This document shows positions 17,281 through 26,995 of a stretch of DNA of 64,000 bases, one piece after another. The position numbers and the translations under genes are program-made. This DNA comes from Paraburkholderia sp. BL21I4N1 (GTDB lineage: Bacteria; Pseudomonadota; Gammaproteobacteria; Burkholderiales; Burkholderiaceae). The notes beneath the pieces were generated by a model. That model worked only from the letters and a program-made list of their open reading frames with translations. It searched no databases and was not told the origin of the DNA. The stretch's first letter is position 1. The number at the start of each line of letters is the position of its first letter. The DNA lies in assembly GCF_002973525.1 (NCBI RefSeq), contig NZ_PVEN01000004.1, positions 62,001 through 126,000 on the forward strand, in the 5' to 3' direction.

Positions 17281-18552
17281 CTATTCCGCAAATGCCTTCA
17301 CCGCCTCATAGCGGCGCTTGCGGCGCGTCTTCTCGCGGGTAATCTGCGACAGGAAACTGCATTGCGCGCACCAGTTGCCGGACGTTATCTGCCGGGGCCG
17401 CGCCCACCATTGATGACCTCGTGCGCACTCCCATTCGAGCTTTGTCTGGTTATCAATGTAGGTATCGGACAGACACCGCCCGCCACGCTCCTCCGCAACC
17501 GCATGCATTGTTTCGATGCCGCGCCGCTGCCGGTCTTCGGTGCGACATGTCGGGCACCAGCTTCCTTTGAGAATCTCTGAGCCCCACGCCATCCATTCAT
17601 GCCCTCGCTCGCACTGGAACGGATAGCGGGTCTTTATACGTTGATAACCTGACGCCTGGCATTTGCCGCCCCAACGTTCGGCGGCTTGCTGAAGTTCCGT
17701 CAACCCATCCGGTCGGCGCAACCGGTCTGCGAAGCATTGCGGGCACCATGCCTTGCGCATCACCTCCATACCGCACGTCTCCCATTCATGCCCCTGAGCG
17801 CATCGGAACTGGTATTGCGCCATCTTTCCGCTGTACATCGTGGACAGACATTCCCCGCCGCGCTCGCGGGCACGCTCCTGTATCGGGAGAAGCCCGCCTT
17901 CGGCCCATAGCTGGCGTTCGGCCCTTCTTATGTTTGAGCACGCGGGACACCAACTGCCCCCCAACGTGATAGCTGCGGTCGTCTGAAACTCATGTCCGAT
18001 TGCACAAACGAACCGGTATCGGCCATTCAACCCAAGATACGACCGGGTCAGGCACTCACCGCCCGACTGAGTGGCAATATCCTGCATCCGCTTCATGACA
18101 CCTTCGACCCGGCAATGTTCGCACGCGATGCGGGCAACGCGTAGCAGTTGCTGGCCGCCGCGCTCCCATTCGTGCCCTTGTGCGCATCGCAATCGATAGC
18201 GGGCGTTCTGTCCGCGCCAATCCGTGTCAAGCAAAGCTGTTCCGGCATCGACAAACTTGCGGCGAATCAAGTCCAACTGTTCGTCGCGGGAACGTTGGGC
18301 TGACAGAGCGGACGATTTCCGTTTTCGATAGTGGAGCAAAAGCAGAACGGCCTGGTAAGCGGTTGAAACGAGCCCTTCCTGCGCACGCGCGGCCTGCGTA
18401 TAAGTCAATCCGCCAATCAACACAGATCGCGCCATTGCCGCGCTGCGATCAGATATCGGCCTGCCCAGTTTGCCGGGCCGTCTTGCCGCAGTGACCAGCA
18501 TCTCGAATTCTTCGCGCATCAGGCTCGGCAGGTGAGCAGACCGGCGTGGCAT
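17281..18552 (-). CDS. KorA/TrfB-like DNA-binding protein with five zinc-ribbon repeats
   Basis: 423 residues from the ATG at 18552 (AGAAGAG upstream). Residues about 8-75 resemble the TrfB/KorA repressor domain (MREEFEMLV, then DRSAAMARSVLIGGLTYTQAARAQ). After a basic stretch there are five tandem units of about 55 residues with the pattern ERGGxCLS, YxFxCxxGHEW and GxWCPxC, each giving four zinc ligands or a Cys/His mix. This looks like treble-clef repeats seen with phage and mobile endonucleases, but no nuclease domain is present. An in-frame upstream extension to 18756 exists with poorer character. Confidence 0.65.
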   Translation of the reverse strand: MPRRSAHLPSLMREEFEMLVTAARRPGKLGRPISDRSAAMARSVLIGGLTYTQAARAQEGLVSTAYQAVLLLLHYRKRKSSALSAQRSRDEQLDLIRRKFVDAGTALLDTDWRGQNARYRLRCAQGHEWERGGQQLLRVARIACEHCRVEGVMKRMQDIATQSGGECLTRSYLGLNGRYRFVCAIGHEFQTTAAITLGGSWCPACSNIRRAERQLWAEGGLLPIQERARERGGECLSTMYSGKMAQYQFRCAQGHEWETCGMEVMRKAWCPQCFADRLRRPDGLTELQQAAERWGGKCQASGYQRIKTRYPFQCERGHEWMAWGSEILKGSWCPTCRTEDRQRRGIETMHAVAEERGGRCLSDTYIDNQTKLEWECARGHQWWARPRQITSGNWCAQCSFLSQITREKTRRKRRYEAVKAFAE

Positions 18553-19003
18553 GCTGTTTTCTCTTCTGAAATTGATCGGATTATGCGTTATGGGATAGTT
18601 CTCACCTTTCTTCGCGACAGGGGCGCTGGCTTTGAAAGGATTCGTTAAGGTTTCATTGAAGCGTACAAACATGCTTCCGGAATTGTTAATAAAAATGTCG
18701 TGTTTTATCTGTCCAGTAGAGTCGGCCAGTTTGTTTCCATTTACAAATTTTGACACGACCTCGATATGGCGTTCGCTATTGATTCCGGTAGAATCGCGCG
18801 CAGAAACAGGTAATCGATGATGCTGGGCGATTGCCTTTCATGCAATATGGATAAACGAATTTGAATTGTATGTCGCAACAGGTTTGATAACAGACCCATT
18901 GCCCGAAGACTCCGTCTTCCAGAGGCAATGATAGACGAAGTAAAAGAGGCTGCGCCACTCTGTATAGCGGCCAGGTTGTGTTTCCTGAACACGGGGTTTC
19001 CGC
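18553..19003. other. Intergenic region before vgrG, AT-richer
   Basis: Contains an in-frame extension of the zinc-ribbon gene that is unlikely to be translated, and the promoter region for the rightward type VI cargo genes. No repeat or RNA recognised. Confidence 0.4.
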
Positions 19004-21514
19004 ATGGCTTCCGAAGTGCTGGACAAAGCGCTGCGCGCCGGCTACACGCAGCTCGGCCGACTCATCAAACTCGATACGCCGCTTGGCGACGACTGGCTCG
19101 TACCGATGTACGTAAAAGGCTCGGGCCGCCTCGGGGGGAATTTCGAATTCACCGTTGATGCTGTGTCGACATATGGTGACAAGATCAAGCTCGGCGCGCT
19201 GGTGCTCAAGCCGGTCACCCTCTGGATTCAGCAGACTGACGGCAGCTATATGCCGATCCATGGTTACGTGCAGCATGCGCGTCGTCTCGGAAGTGACGGA
19301 CCGCTGACTTCTTACCAGATTCAGTTTTCGTCATGGCTGAGTCTCCTCAAGCTCGGCAGCGACTGCCGTGATTGGCAGGAAATCGACGGTAGGCAGATTC
19401 TCTCCGACGTGTTCGCTAAAACCCCGCAGGCTCAGGGACAGTATCGCTTTGACCTGCGCTCACCGATCCGTTCGTATTCTCAGCGTGTCCAGTGGGAAGA
19501 CGACTGGAACTTTGTCTACCGGAGCATGGAAGAGGTCGGCGTCTTTCCGCGCTTTGAGTTTGCCAAAGACGGTAAATCCCACACGGTTGTCATTACGGAC
19601 GATCTGTATTTCGTGCCGCCACTGCCGCAACAGATCGTGACATTCAGTCGTTCGGCGACAAACGAGGAGTTCGACGGCCTGACTCAGTGGAGCGAGCAGC
19701 AGGATTCACAAAGCGAATCCATTACGACGAACACGTTTGACTATATGCGGCCGGATCTGCCAAAGGAAGTCAGCTCTCCCGCGTTCAATCAGGACGAACT
19801 GCCCGCGCAGGGTGAGAAATTCATTTATACCGGCGGGTACTCGTGGTCGGACAGCGACATGGGCGAACAGCAGGCGCGCATTCGCACGGAGGAAATGGCA
19901 AGCCGCTCGAAACGTTACTTCGGCGTGGGTAGCCTGCGGTGTGCGCTGCCGGGCTATTGGTATCAACTTGACGGTCACCCGGTTCACGACAGCGAGCCGG
20001 CAAATGACCGCGAAATGGCGATCATCGCCGTCGACTGGCTGATCCAGAATAACGTGCCGGGTATTGAAGCACTCGCGCAATTCCCGCGGAGCCTGCGTGC
20101 CGAAGTCGAGCAGGTGCGCACAGCGGGCGCAGGATCGACGGTTCGCCACACGGACGGCAGTACGGGATTTTTTCAGGTCGAGATCGAGGCGCAACGACGG
20201 CGCGTGCCATTCCGCAGTCCGCTCATCCATCACAAGCCCGAGATGCATCTGCAGACGGGCATCGTCGGCACGCCGGACAACGAAGAAATCTTTATCGACT
20301 CACTGAACCGCTCGAAGGTCTGGCTTTCGTGGAGTCGCAAGGGCCGCAACGAACGTGCATCGGCGTGGATACGCGCGGCGATGCCGGATGCGGGCAGCCA
20401 GCGCGGCGGACACTTCGCCTTGAGGAAGGGTGACGAAGTGCTGGTCGGCTTCGTGAATGGCGATTGCGATCGACCCGTGATCATCTCGAGGCTGCATGGG
20501 GGCGCGACGAAACCGGTGTTCCACTCGCACGGGCTGTTTTCTGGGCACCGTTCGAAGGAGTACGGGGGCGACGGGTTTAACGAATTCCTGATGGATGACG
20601 CAAGCGGACAGAACCGCATGAGCCTGTCCTCGACGAGCTATGCGACAGGTCTGCAGATGGGCTATCTGATCCAGCATACGGACAACACGCGTGGCGCATT
20701 CATCGGCACGGGCTTTGATCTGAAGTCGGGCGCTTACGGGGCGATCCGCGCCGCGCAGGGCATGGTCATTTCGACGCAGCCCGTCGCCGCACAGCCGCTG
20801 AACGTAGCGGCAACGACCGGGCAGTTGGCCGGTGCCGAGGCGGTCCTTGACACCGTCTCCAAGGCGAGCGAGACGAATCGGGGCGAGAGTCTGCAGGACG
20901 GGCATGACGCACTCAAGACCTTTACCGATTCGACCCAGCACAGCGTGGCGGCTTCGGTCGGCAAAGGTGGCCGCACGGCGGGCGGCGGCACGGGCAACGC
21001 AAACGGATTTTCGAAGCCGGTCATGGTGCTGTCGAGCCCCGAGGGCATCGCGGCGACGACACAGCAGTCCGTGCATATCACGGCCGACGAGCACGTCAAC
21101 ACCGTTGCCCGGAAGAACGTCATTCTTGCGGCGGGTAAGTCACTGCTCGCGAGTGTGATGGACGGCATCAGCCTGTTCGCGCAGAACCTCGGCATCAAGC
21201 TCATCGCAGGCAAAGGGAAGATCGACATCCAGGCGCTCAGCGATGCGATGAACCTGCTTGCGCAACTGGACGTGAAAGTTGAGAGCGCGACGGGACGGCT
21301 GGTCCTGACCGCAAAAGAGGAAGTGTGGCTCGGCGCAGGCGGTTCGTATATCAGCATCAAGGGCGGAGGCATCGAGAACGTCACGACCGGGCACATCCTG
21401 GAGCGCTGCGCGTCGTGGGACAAGCCGGGCGGTGCAAGTGCGACGAACCTCGATCCGTTGCAGGCAACGCCCGTCGCGACGAAGGGCGGACGCGGTCTGT
21501 CGTTTTCCGGCTGA
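19004..21514 (+). CDS. vgrG: Type VI secretion spike protein VgrG
   Basis: 836 residues. The gp27-like part is seen early (residues about 60-370) with YQIQFSSWLSLLKL and VQWEDDWNFVYRSMEEVGVFPRFEF, then the gp5/OB part (VWLSWSRKGRNERASAWIRAAMP) and the KGDEVLVGFVNGDCDRPVI segment. The C-terminal DUF2345-type part is long. VgrG forms the trimeric tip of the injection device and carries effectors. No sheath, baseplate or ATPase genes are nearby, so this is an orphan cargo module that must use a type VI machine elsewhere. Effector, immunity and PAAR genes follow on the same strand. Confidence 0.95.
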   Translation: MASEVLDKALRAGYTQLGRLIKLDTPLGDDWLVPMYVKGSGRLGGNFEFTVDAVSTYGDKIKLGALVLKPVTLWIQQTDGSYMPIHGYVQHARRLGSDGPLTSYQIQFSSWLSLLKLGSDCRDWQEIDGRQILSDVFAKTPQAQGQYRFDLRSPIRSYSQRVQWEDDWNFVYRSMEEVGVFPRFEFAKDGKSHTVVITDDLYFVPPLPQQIVTFSRSATNEEFDGLTQWSEQQDSQSESITTNTFDYMRPDLPKEVSSPAFNQDELPAQGEKFIYTGGYSWSDSDMGEQQARIRTEEMASRSKRYFGVGSLRCALPGYWYQLDGHPVHDSEPANDREMAIIAVDWLIQNNVPGIEALAQFPRSLRAEVEQVRTAGAGSTVRHTDGSTGFFQVEIEAQRRRVPFRSPLIHHKPEMHLQTGIVGTPDNEEIFIDSLNRSKVWLSWSRKGRNERASAWIRAAMPDAGSQRGGHFALRKGDEVLVGFVNGDCDRPVIISRLHGGATKPVFHSHGLFSGHRSKEYGGDGFNEFLMDDASGQNRMSLSSTSYATGLQMGYLIQHTDNTRGAFIGTGFDLKSGAYGAIRAAQGMVISTQPVAAQPLNVAATTGQLAGAEAVLDTVSKASETNRGESLQDGHDALKTFTDSTQHSVAASVGKGGRTAGGGTGNANGFSKPVMVLSSPEGIAATTQQSVHITADEHVNTVARKNVILAAGKSLLASVMDGISLFAQNLGIKLIAGKGKIDIQALSDAMNLLAQLDVKVESATGRLVLTAKEEVWLGAGGSYISIKGGGIENVTTGHILERCASWDKPGGASATNLDPLQATPVATKGGRGLSFSG

Positions 21515-21566
21515 CCTCCGCCACTTGTAGACCATCTGTCATGAATCACAACGGGAACTGAATCCC

Positions 21567-24407
21567 ATGAGCAATTCGCACCACGGCGCGCATCACCCTC
21601 ACCCCGCGCATCCGCAGCAGGCTGCGACGACTCCGGCCACGCCCGCCGCACCGCCCTACAAGCCGCTGGGTTTCAGCTTTCCGTTCGCGCCAGCCGGTAA
21701 GGACGACGCAGGCGACCCGATGACGTACATGAAGGCACTCGGCAATGCGCAAAACGGCTTCTACCCACTCGGCGCAAACGGCTTGTGGCACGGCGGAGTT
21801 CACTTCGATGGAAAAACCGGCAACGCGCTGAAGCAGGACGTGGGCATCCGCGCGATTGCGGACGGTGAGGTGGTCGCGTACCGGCTCGATTCGAAATACC
21901 CCGAACTTGAATATAAGGACAAGCGTTCGGCACTGTATTCGACGGGCTTTGTGCTGGTCCGCCACAAGCTGCAGCTTCCGCCGCAACCGAAACAGGACTC
22001 GACCTCGCCGAACGCGGCCAGTGCGCCTGGCGCATCCAGCGCGGCAGCAGCCCCCGCCTCTGCAGCCAGCACGGCAAGCGCCCCGGCTGCTGCAAGCACG
22101 CCAGCTACCCCCGCGCAACCCCCAAAAGCTCCCGCCGCCGACACGCTGGTATTTTTCAGCCTGTATATGCACCTGCTGGATTGGGTCGGGTATGAACTGG
22201 CGATGGAAGCTGCCAAGGAAGCTCCCGTTGACCCAAACGCGCCGCAAATTCAGCCGATGCCGTTCTGGGAAGGCGACCGGTACTACCGGGTCGGCGCGAA
22301 GGCGAAGGACAAACAGGAGGTGCCGAAGCCGAAGCCCCTCGCGTCGGCCGCGCCCCTGACGCAACAGACGGGCAGCGACGATAGCGATCCGATCGGCGCC
22401 CTTATCCGGAATGATTTCAAATTGCCGCCGGCCGCTGGCGACACCAGCGATGCCACCGACGGATCGCCCCCACCTTCGCCCGTGTCCGGCATCCGCGTGC
22501 GCGATTCAGCCAACGGCAAGATTATCGGGCTGCTGCCGACAGGTTCGGAACTGATCGTCTCCACAACGGAAACGTCGGACAAGCCCGGTTGGGCGAAGAT
22601 TGCGTCGATCAGGAGCGGCGCGCCAGTCGGGCCGGTAGCGGGTCAACCAGCGTCACCACACGTGCCGTATGGCTGGGTGTATGTCAAGGAGCTCGATGTC
22701 GTGATCGATCCGAAGCCGCTCGATCAGGTGGTGGTACTCAAGACGCCGTTTGCTGTGGCGGCGGGCACCGTAATCGGATATCTCGGCCAGTATCAGGACT
22801 ACACCGATTCAAGTTCGCTGCCCCCGGGGCGCACGCATCCTATGCTGCATCTGGAAACGTTTGCCGGGCCGGACCTTCAGGGTTTCATCAGCAGGAGCCG
22901 GGAACGGGCCAGACAGTTGCCACCAGCACAGGCGTTTCTGGAAATCTCGACGGGCGCGCTGCTGGTAACGGACTTGCCCGAGCGCGACCAGACGCTGACG
23001 CAGATCGGCCTGCATCTGGTGCCGCTCGGCGATGCGCAAGGCTCATGCTGGGTTAAGGTGCAGCCGAAGACTGCGCCCGCTGCCCCGCCCGCAGCTTCGA
23101 ATCATCCTCACCCCGGCAGTCATCCTGGGCATCCTCATCCTCAAACACAGCATCTCACTAACTTTGGATCACCACTATGGGTTGACGCCAGTCAGGCGAA
23201 CCACGTGACAACCGGGGTCGTGAAAGGCTGGAAAGACTTTCCTTTGGCGGTCGCTAACGCAAAGGGCCCAGGCGCGGATTTTCGCGACGTGTTCCGTCGT
23301 GTCGATCTCGACAAGCTCGGCGCAGAGAACGTTGCCAAGGATGACAAAGGTCAGCACTGGTGGAACATCACGATTGGCACGAAAGACGGCGCCACTCGTC
23401 GGGGCTGGGTGTGTGAAAAGAGCCATCCGCTTACGCGTATGTGTGGTCCGTGGGACTGGCCCGGTTTTGATCTGATCGACCATAGCAGCATCAAGCCGGT
23501 CGACATGCTCAAGCGTTACCTGTATGTCACGCAGCAGTTAATCGAGGGCGAGGACAAATCGGAATTCGAGTCGAGTACGTCGCTCGTGAACGGTGGTGAA
23601 CTCATCACGAGACTGGAAAAGGCCGTCGACACGAATCACGACGGCAAGATAACGGCGCAGGAATTGAGGCAGGCGCAGCAGACGCCGTGGCTCGCGGAAG
23701 CGCTTTCGCATCTGGTGGTCCGCTGCGAGAGCGAATGGGGCGGCGGCCTGGGTAAGTGGGACACTCTGTCTCCGTTGATGAAACAGTTGCTATGGCTCTG
23801 GAAAAGCGAGCTTGAGCGGATCAACAAACTGCAATGGTGGGAGCAGGTAGCGGGCGTCGAGGGCTTTCCGAAGGAGCCCACGCCGTGGCATTTCCACCCG
23901 ATCGGGTTGATCGGAAATTTCAGCGCAAAACCTGTCAATCAGGTCAATGACTTTAATGAAGAAGATGCCCGAGACGCACTGCGATACATCTTCGACAAGT
24001 ACGGCAGGACCATCGCGGAAACGGTCGAGCGCATGTATCGGACAGAGACGCGACATTTTCAATCGATGCAATATCGACGTTGCGGTACGGGCGGTATGGA
24101 GGTCCACGGTGATGCACCGTACTATGGCTGGTCACCGGATTTCTATGCTGAGTTACCTACCGGGACGTGGAGCGCATTCGAGGGAGCAGGGTTAAGTGGG
24201 GTCGGCGGAAACGCGCAGGTCACCGACAGGCCGAAGGTATTCGTTGTCGTGTCTTCAGTTCGAGTCGGCATGGAATTTAAGGCAAAATACATCGTTCACT
24301 ACAACGGAAATTATGCAAGATGGTTTTCGACCGATGCACACGCGCAGGAAGTTTACCGGTCGACGCTGCAATCGATTTCCCCTCGAATCGTCAATTCGTT
24401 TCAATGA
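21567..24407 (+). CDS. Type VI effector, M23-like peptidoglycan hydrolase with SH3 insertion and EF-hand
   Basis: 946 residues. N-terminus is His/Pro/Ala rich. A split M23-type fold can be traced: WHGGVHFD at about 74-81 followed by GIRAIADGEVVAYR, then LYMHLLDW around His202, PFAVAAGTVIGYLG at 395-407 and HPMLHLE with His424 and His428. The usual HxxxD becomes His75-x3-His79. Between the pieces sit a long Ala/Pro linker (about 140-190) and an SH3b-like segment (308-376). An EF-hand, DTNHDGKITAQE, is at 688-699. The C-terminal region (HFQSMQYRRCGTGGMEVHG) recurs in peptidoglycan-acting effectors. It sits right after vgrG, ahead of a secreted candidate immunity gene. Confidence 0.78.
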   Translation: MSNSHHGAHHPHPAHPQQAATTPATPAAPPYKPLGFSFPFAPAGKDDAGDPMTYMKALGNAQNGFYPLGANGLWHGGVHFDGKTGNALKQDVGIRAIADGEVVAYRLDSKYPELEYKDKRSALYSTGFVLVRHKLQLPPQPKQDSTSPNAASAPGASSAAAAPASAASTASAPAAASTPATPAQPPKAPAADTLVFFSLYMHLLDWVGYELAMEAAKEAPVDPNAPQIQPMPFWEGDRYYRVGAKAKDKQEVPKPKPLASAAPLTQQTGSDDSDPIGALIRNDFKLPPAAGDTSDATDGSPPPSPVSGIRVRDSANGKIIGLLPTGSELIVSTTETSDKPGWAKIASIRSGAPVGPVAGQPASPHVPYGWVYVKELDVVIDPKPLDQVVVLKTPFAVAAGTVIGYLGQYQDYTDSSSLPPGRTHPMLHLETFAGPDLQGFISRSRERARQLPPAQAFLEISTGALLVTDLPERDQTLTQIGLHLVPLGDAQGSCWVKVQPKTAPAAPPAASNHPHPGSHPGHPHPQTQHLTNFGSPLWVDASQANHVTTGVVKGWKDFPLAVANAKGPGADFRDVFRRVDLDKLGAENVAKDDKGQHWWNITIGTKDGATRRGWVCEKSHPLTRMCGPWDWPGFDLIDHSSIKPVDMLKRYLYVTQQLIEGEDKSEFESSTSLVNGGELITRLEKAVDTNHDGKITAQELRQAQQTPWLAEALSHLVVRCESEWGGGLGKWDTLSPLMKQLLWLWKSELERINKLQWWEQVAGVEGFPKEPTPWHFHPIGLIGNFSAKPVNQVNDFNEEDARDALRYIFDKYGRTIAETVERMYRTETRHFQSMQYRRCGTGGMEVHGDAPYYGWSPDFYAELPTGTWSAFEGAGLSGVGGNAQVTDRPKVFVVVSSVRVGMEFKAKYIVHYNGNYARWFSTDAHAQEVYRSTLQSISPRIVNSFQ

Positions 24408-24414
24408 TCAATCC

Positions 24415-25104
24415 ATGAACATGAAATTCAGGTCATATTGGCTTGTCGCGCTGATTGCTTTGATGTTTTCGCAGAGCAGTTATGCTTTGTCCGGGGCATG
24501 CCAAAACGAATTGAGGGAATTGATAGTCCCTCCGCTTCAGCACGTCTTTATGAAGAAGAAAGATATCCGCGTCGAAATGGAAGACCATGCCCGTGGCGTC
24601 TACAGTGTGAGGTTATTCGTTCCAGCCGATAGCCCAGACAATCTTAATAAACAGGTTTCCATTGGCTGGGTCAATCTAGATACGAACACAATGCAGGCGC
24701 TGGACGTGACGAGAGACCCTGATCATCCTGATGTATTGAAGGTGGATGGAGATAAATATAAGAACTTCGTCTCGATGTGCATCTCCGATGTGCCAAAAAC
24801 TGGCGCGGGCTGCCAACAACTCGATGCTACTGCCTCAAAAAATGGAAACCAGATTCCCGGCAATGGGTCCGGAAGAACTGTGGTTGGGAAAGGACGGCTT
24901 CAGTTTTACTCCGCCCCCGATCTGTCTTGCAAAATGAGCGGTGTATTCATTGTAGAAGCTGACTCAGTTGACGCCTACGCGGACTATGGAAAATTCACCT
25001 CGGTTACCTATTTGAATCCGAAGTCAAAAAACGTAGTAAATGGATGGGTCGAAACTGACCGATTGAAACCCAACGGCTTGGGTATCGCGCCACGACAGCC
25101 GTAA
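24415..25104 (+). CDS. Periplasmic protein, candidate immunity protein for the M23-like effector
   Basis: 229 residues with a clear signal peptide (MNMKFRSYWLVALIALMFSQ, cut near SSYA). The mature protein has four or more Cys and no known catalytic motif. It begins 7 bp after the effector stop. An exported partner fits an effector acting on peptidoglycan in the periplasm. The role is inferred from place and export only. Base use is AT-richer than in the effector, as often seen for immunity genes. Confidence 0.65.
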   Translation: MNMKFRSYWLVALIALMFSQSSYALSGACQNELRELIVPPLQHVFMKKKDIRVEMEDHARGVYSVRLFVPADSPDNLNKQVSIGWVNLDTNTMQALDVTRDPDHPDVLKVDGDKYKNFVSMCISDVPKTGAGCQQLDATASKNGNQIPGNGSGRTVVGKGRLQFYSAPDLSCKMSGVFIVEADSVDAYADYGKFTSVTYLNPKSKNVVNGWVETDRLKPNGLGIAPRQP

Positions 25105-25132
25105 TCTCAACACAAAGAACCACTGCCTGATA

Positions 25133-25384
25133 ATGATGAATCTCATCCGCGTTGACGATGACACCGATCACGGTGGCAAGGTAGTGACCGGCTCGACGAC
25201 AATGCGTTACGACGGCCGCTTCGTTGCGCGCAAGGGAGATCATTTATCGTGCCCGAAGCATCCGGATGTGTCGCCGAACGTGATCGAGGAAGGCGACACA
25301 TCAATGACGGACGGCGGCATCCCGATTGCGCGACACGGCCATCGCGGCACGTGTGGCTGTCATTTGATTTCGAGCTTGACCTGA
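25133..25384 (+). CDS. PAAR-domain spike-tip protein
   Basis: 83 residues. The order GDDxTxHGGxVVxGS (here DDDTDHGGKVVTGS), RVARKGDHLSCPKH and SMTDGGIPIARHGHRGTCGCHL is the PAAR pattern, with His and Cys placed to bind the zinc at the cone tip. It would cap the VgrG trimer. A second ATG follows at once (25136) and may be the true start. It lies 28 bp after the candidate immunity gene in the same run. Confidence 0.93.
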   Translation: MMNLIRVDDDTDHGGKVVTGSTTMRYDGRFVARKGDHLSCPKHPDVSPNVIEEGDTSMTDGGIPIARHGHRGTCGCHLISSLT

Positions 25385-25620
25385 GGCGAGGTTGTTGGAT
25401 CGGCGATCGCGATTGACCAAATGGGCCGTGCTAGATTTTCCTCCGCGTTCGTCGTGGAAAGGTCGAAGTCTTTCTGACGAAAGGCTCTCGGCAGTGCGCA
25501 GCGGATGACCGCTGACGGCAGAGCCGGGACGTTATGCGTTTGTCTCAGTTCGGCCAGGAGTGATCCCCCGACTTCGAGCGGTAGATCGTCAACAATCCGT
25601 CAGTCGGGACTTTCTCTGTT

Positions 25621-25998
25621 ATGAATTTTCGTCACTTAGTACGTGCATTTTTAGTTTGCATCTCGATTGCATCGTGGGGTACCCATGCGGCTGCGGGTAC
25701 CCGGGAAAATCGCTGTGGTTGGTTGCAGAACCCGACGCCCGCCAACTGGTGGCTCGACGATAAGGATGGAAGCTGGACTCTTTCTGTTATGGGAGACAGG
25801 CCGGTCCCGGGGCTCGACGATCTCCCCGACATGACATCTGGTGATTGGGTCGTCACCAATGCGGGCGGGCATGGCTACGGATGCGCTTGCATCGATATGG
25901 ATGTCGACAGAGGCGCCCGTAAAGTTATACGGCTTTATTCGGCAAAGGTGCTTCCGCTCAAGCGTTGCAAGACTGATCGGTCGCTGCCGTCGCCGTGA
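25621..25998 (+). CDS. Secreted DUF4087-family protein
   Basis: 125 residues with a signal peptide (FLVCISIASWGTHAAA). The mature part begins ENRCGWLQNPTPANWWLDDKDGSW, the hallmark of DUF4087, and has paired Cys (GYGCACID). Small periplasmic protein of unknown role. It follows the PAAR gene by 236 bp; it may be a second immunity-like protein or simply cargo. The 236-bp gap before it holds nothing I recognise. Confidence 0.75.
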   Translation: MNFRHLVRAFLVCISIASWGTHAAAGTRENRCGWLQNPTPANWWLDDKDGSWTLSVMGDRPVPGLDDLPDMTSGDWVVTNAGGHGYGCACIDMDVDRGARKVIRLYSAKVLPLKRCKTDRSLPSP

Positions 25999-26122
25999 GG
26001 ATACGGTGAAGGTGAGCGTCCGCCCCGGATAGGTGGTCGCCGAGCGGCCAAGAGCGGTCAATCGACACAGGCTCCTCAATCGTCGACAATGCCGTCAAAT
26101 TAAGCCGATTCCGCACACGAAC

Positions 26123-26566
26123 ATGAACCTACTTGGACATCGCATACTCCATCGACCAGGGACCGTGTCGGGGGCTGCCACCTGCACTGAGAGAATCTCT
26201 GCGGACTTCCTGATAGACGGGCAGTCTTTGCTGGAAATGCTGGTGAAAAATGCTGGAGGACACTCCGATTTCATGGGTTGCTTTGTGAGTGGGTATGCAG
26301 AGGCATGCGAGCGTATTCGCGCGACGCTGCTCGACGCTCCGCCTGAGAACGGAAAGCGTGTGCTGCTTTACATCTGCCCAGAGTGCGGCGATGTTGGCTG
26401 CGGCGCATATTCGGCCCTCGTGCGGCGCGATAGCGAATCCTACGTCTGGGAAAATTTTGCCTACCAGGTTGGCGAATATGATTCGACGTCACTTGAGGCA
26501 GTTGGACCGTTTGTTTTCGAATCAAGTCTATATAAAGCCGGTTTGCTCGCTGCGTCAGGATTTTGA
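26123..26566 (+). CDS. Hypothetical protein with CPECGDVGCGAY motif
   Basis: 147 residues from the ATG at 26123. No signal peptide. It contains LLYICPECGDVGCGAYSALV, a Cys-rich strand-turn that could bind metal, and then aromatic-rich YVWENFAYQ. Proteins of this wording often lie near polymorphic toxin or type VI modules and may be immunity proteins; I cannot name the family. It is the last gene of the rightward type VI cargo run. Confidence 0.55.
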   Translation: MNLLGHRILHRPGTVSGAATCTERISADFLIDGQSLLEMLVKNAGGHSDFMGCFVSGYAEACERIRATLLDAPPENGKRVLLYICPECGDVGCGAYSALVRRDSESYVWENFAYQVGEYDSTSLEAVGPFVFESSLYKAGLLAASGF

Positions 26567-26595
26567 CGGACCCGAATAGGTGTGAGGCCCCAGTC

Positions 26596-26743
26596 GGCCG
26601 AGGCCGTGTCAAAACACGTGGCCGCCAACGGCTTCGTGAAAAGTGGCCTTCGAGAACGCGCTATACGGGCTTCGGAGCACTTCGGCAAGGGTAAAGTCAC
26701 CCCCCAAAACCGTCACATTTTGCGTTTTGACACGGCCTCGGCC
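26596..26743. repeat. 20-bp perfect inverted repeat around a 108-bp spacer
   Basis: GGCCGAGGCCGTGTCAAAAC at 26596-26615 is exactly inverted at 26724-26743. The bracketed 108 bases hold no gene. It could be a small non-autonomous element (MITE-like), a leftover of a transposon, or a strong RNA hairpin. The surrounding gap 26567-26995 has no gene; further right it is the promoter region of the ATPase cluster. Confidence 0.75.
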
Positions 26744-26995
26744 ACGAGCCGCCGGTCGAGGTCGCCATCCAATTTGAATGCCAAGGTCTTGTCCGCCCCC
26801 GCCCGATGGCCGGTTTCCGGCGAGCAAATTGCCGGTGGCACTGCCTCAACCCGGCCATGAGCGGCCTCTCCACAGCAACGGCTAGATTGCTGACAATTCC
26901 AGCCGGATGGATCTCCCACTCGGGCGACACATGCGGCGTCAGATCGTCGAAACGTGGCTATATAATCCACACACGACAACGCCCCGGGGATGGGT

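Noticed and set aside
19004..25384. A full type VI secretion cluster
   Set aside because: Only spike, tip, effector and immunity-like genes are present; no sheath, tube, baseplate or ClpV genes.
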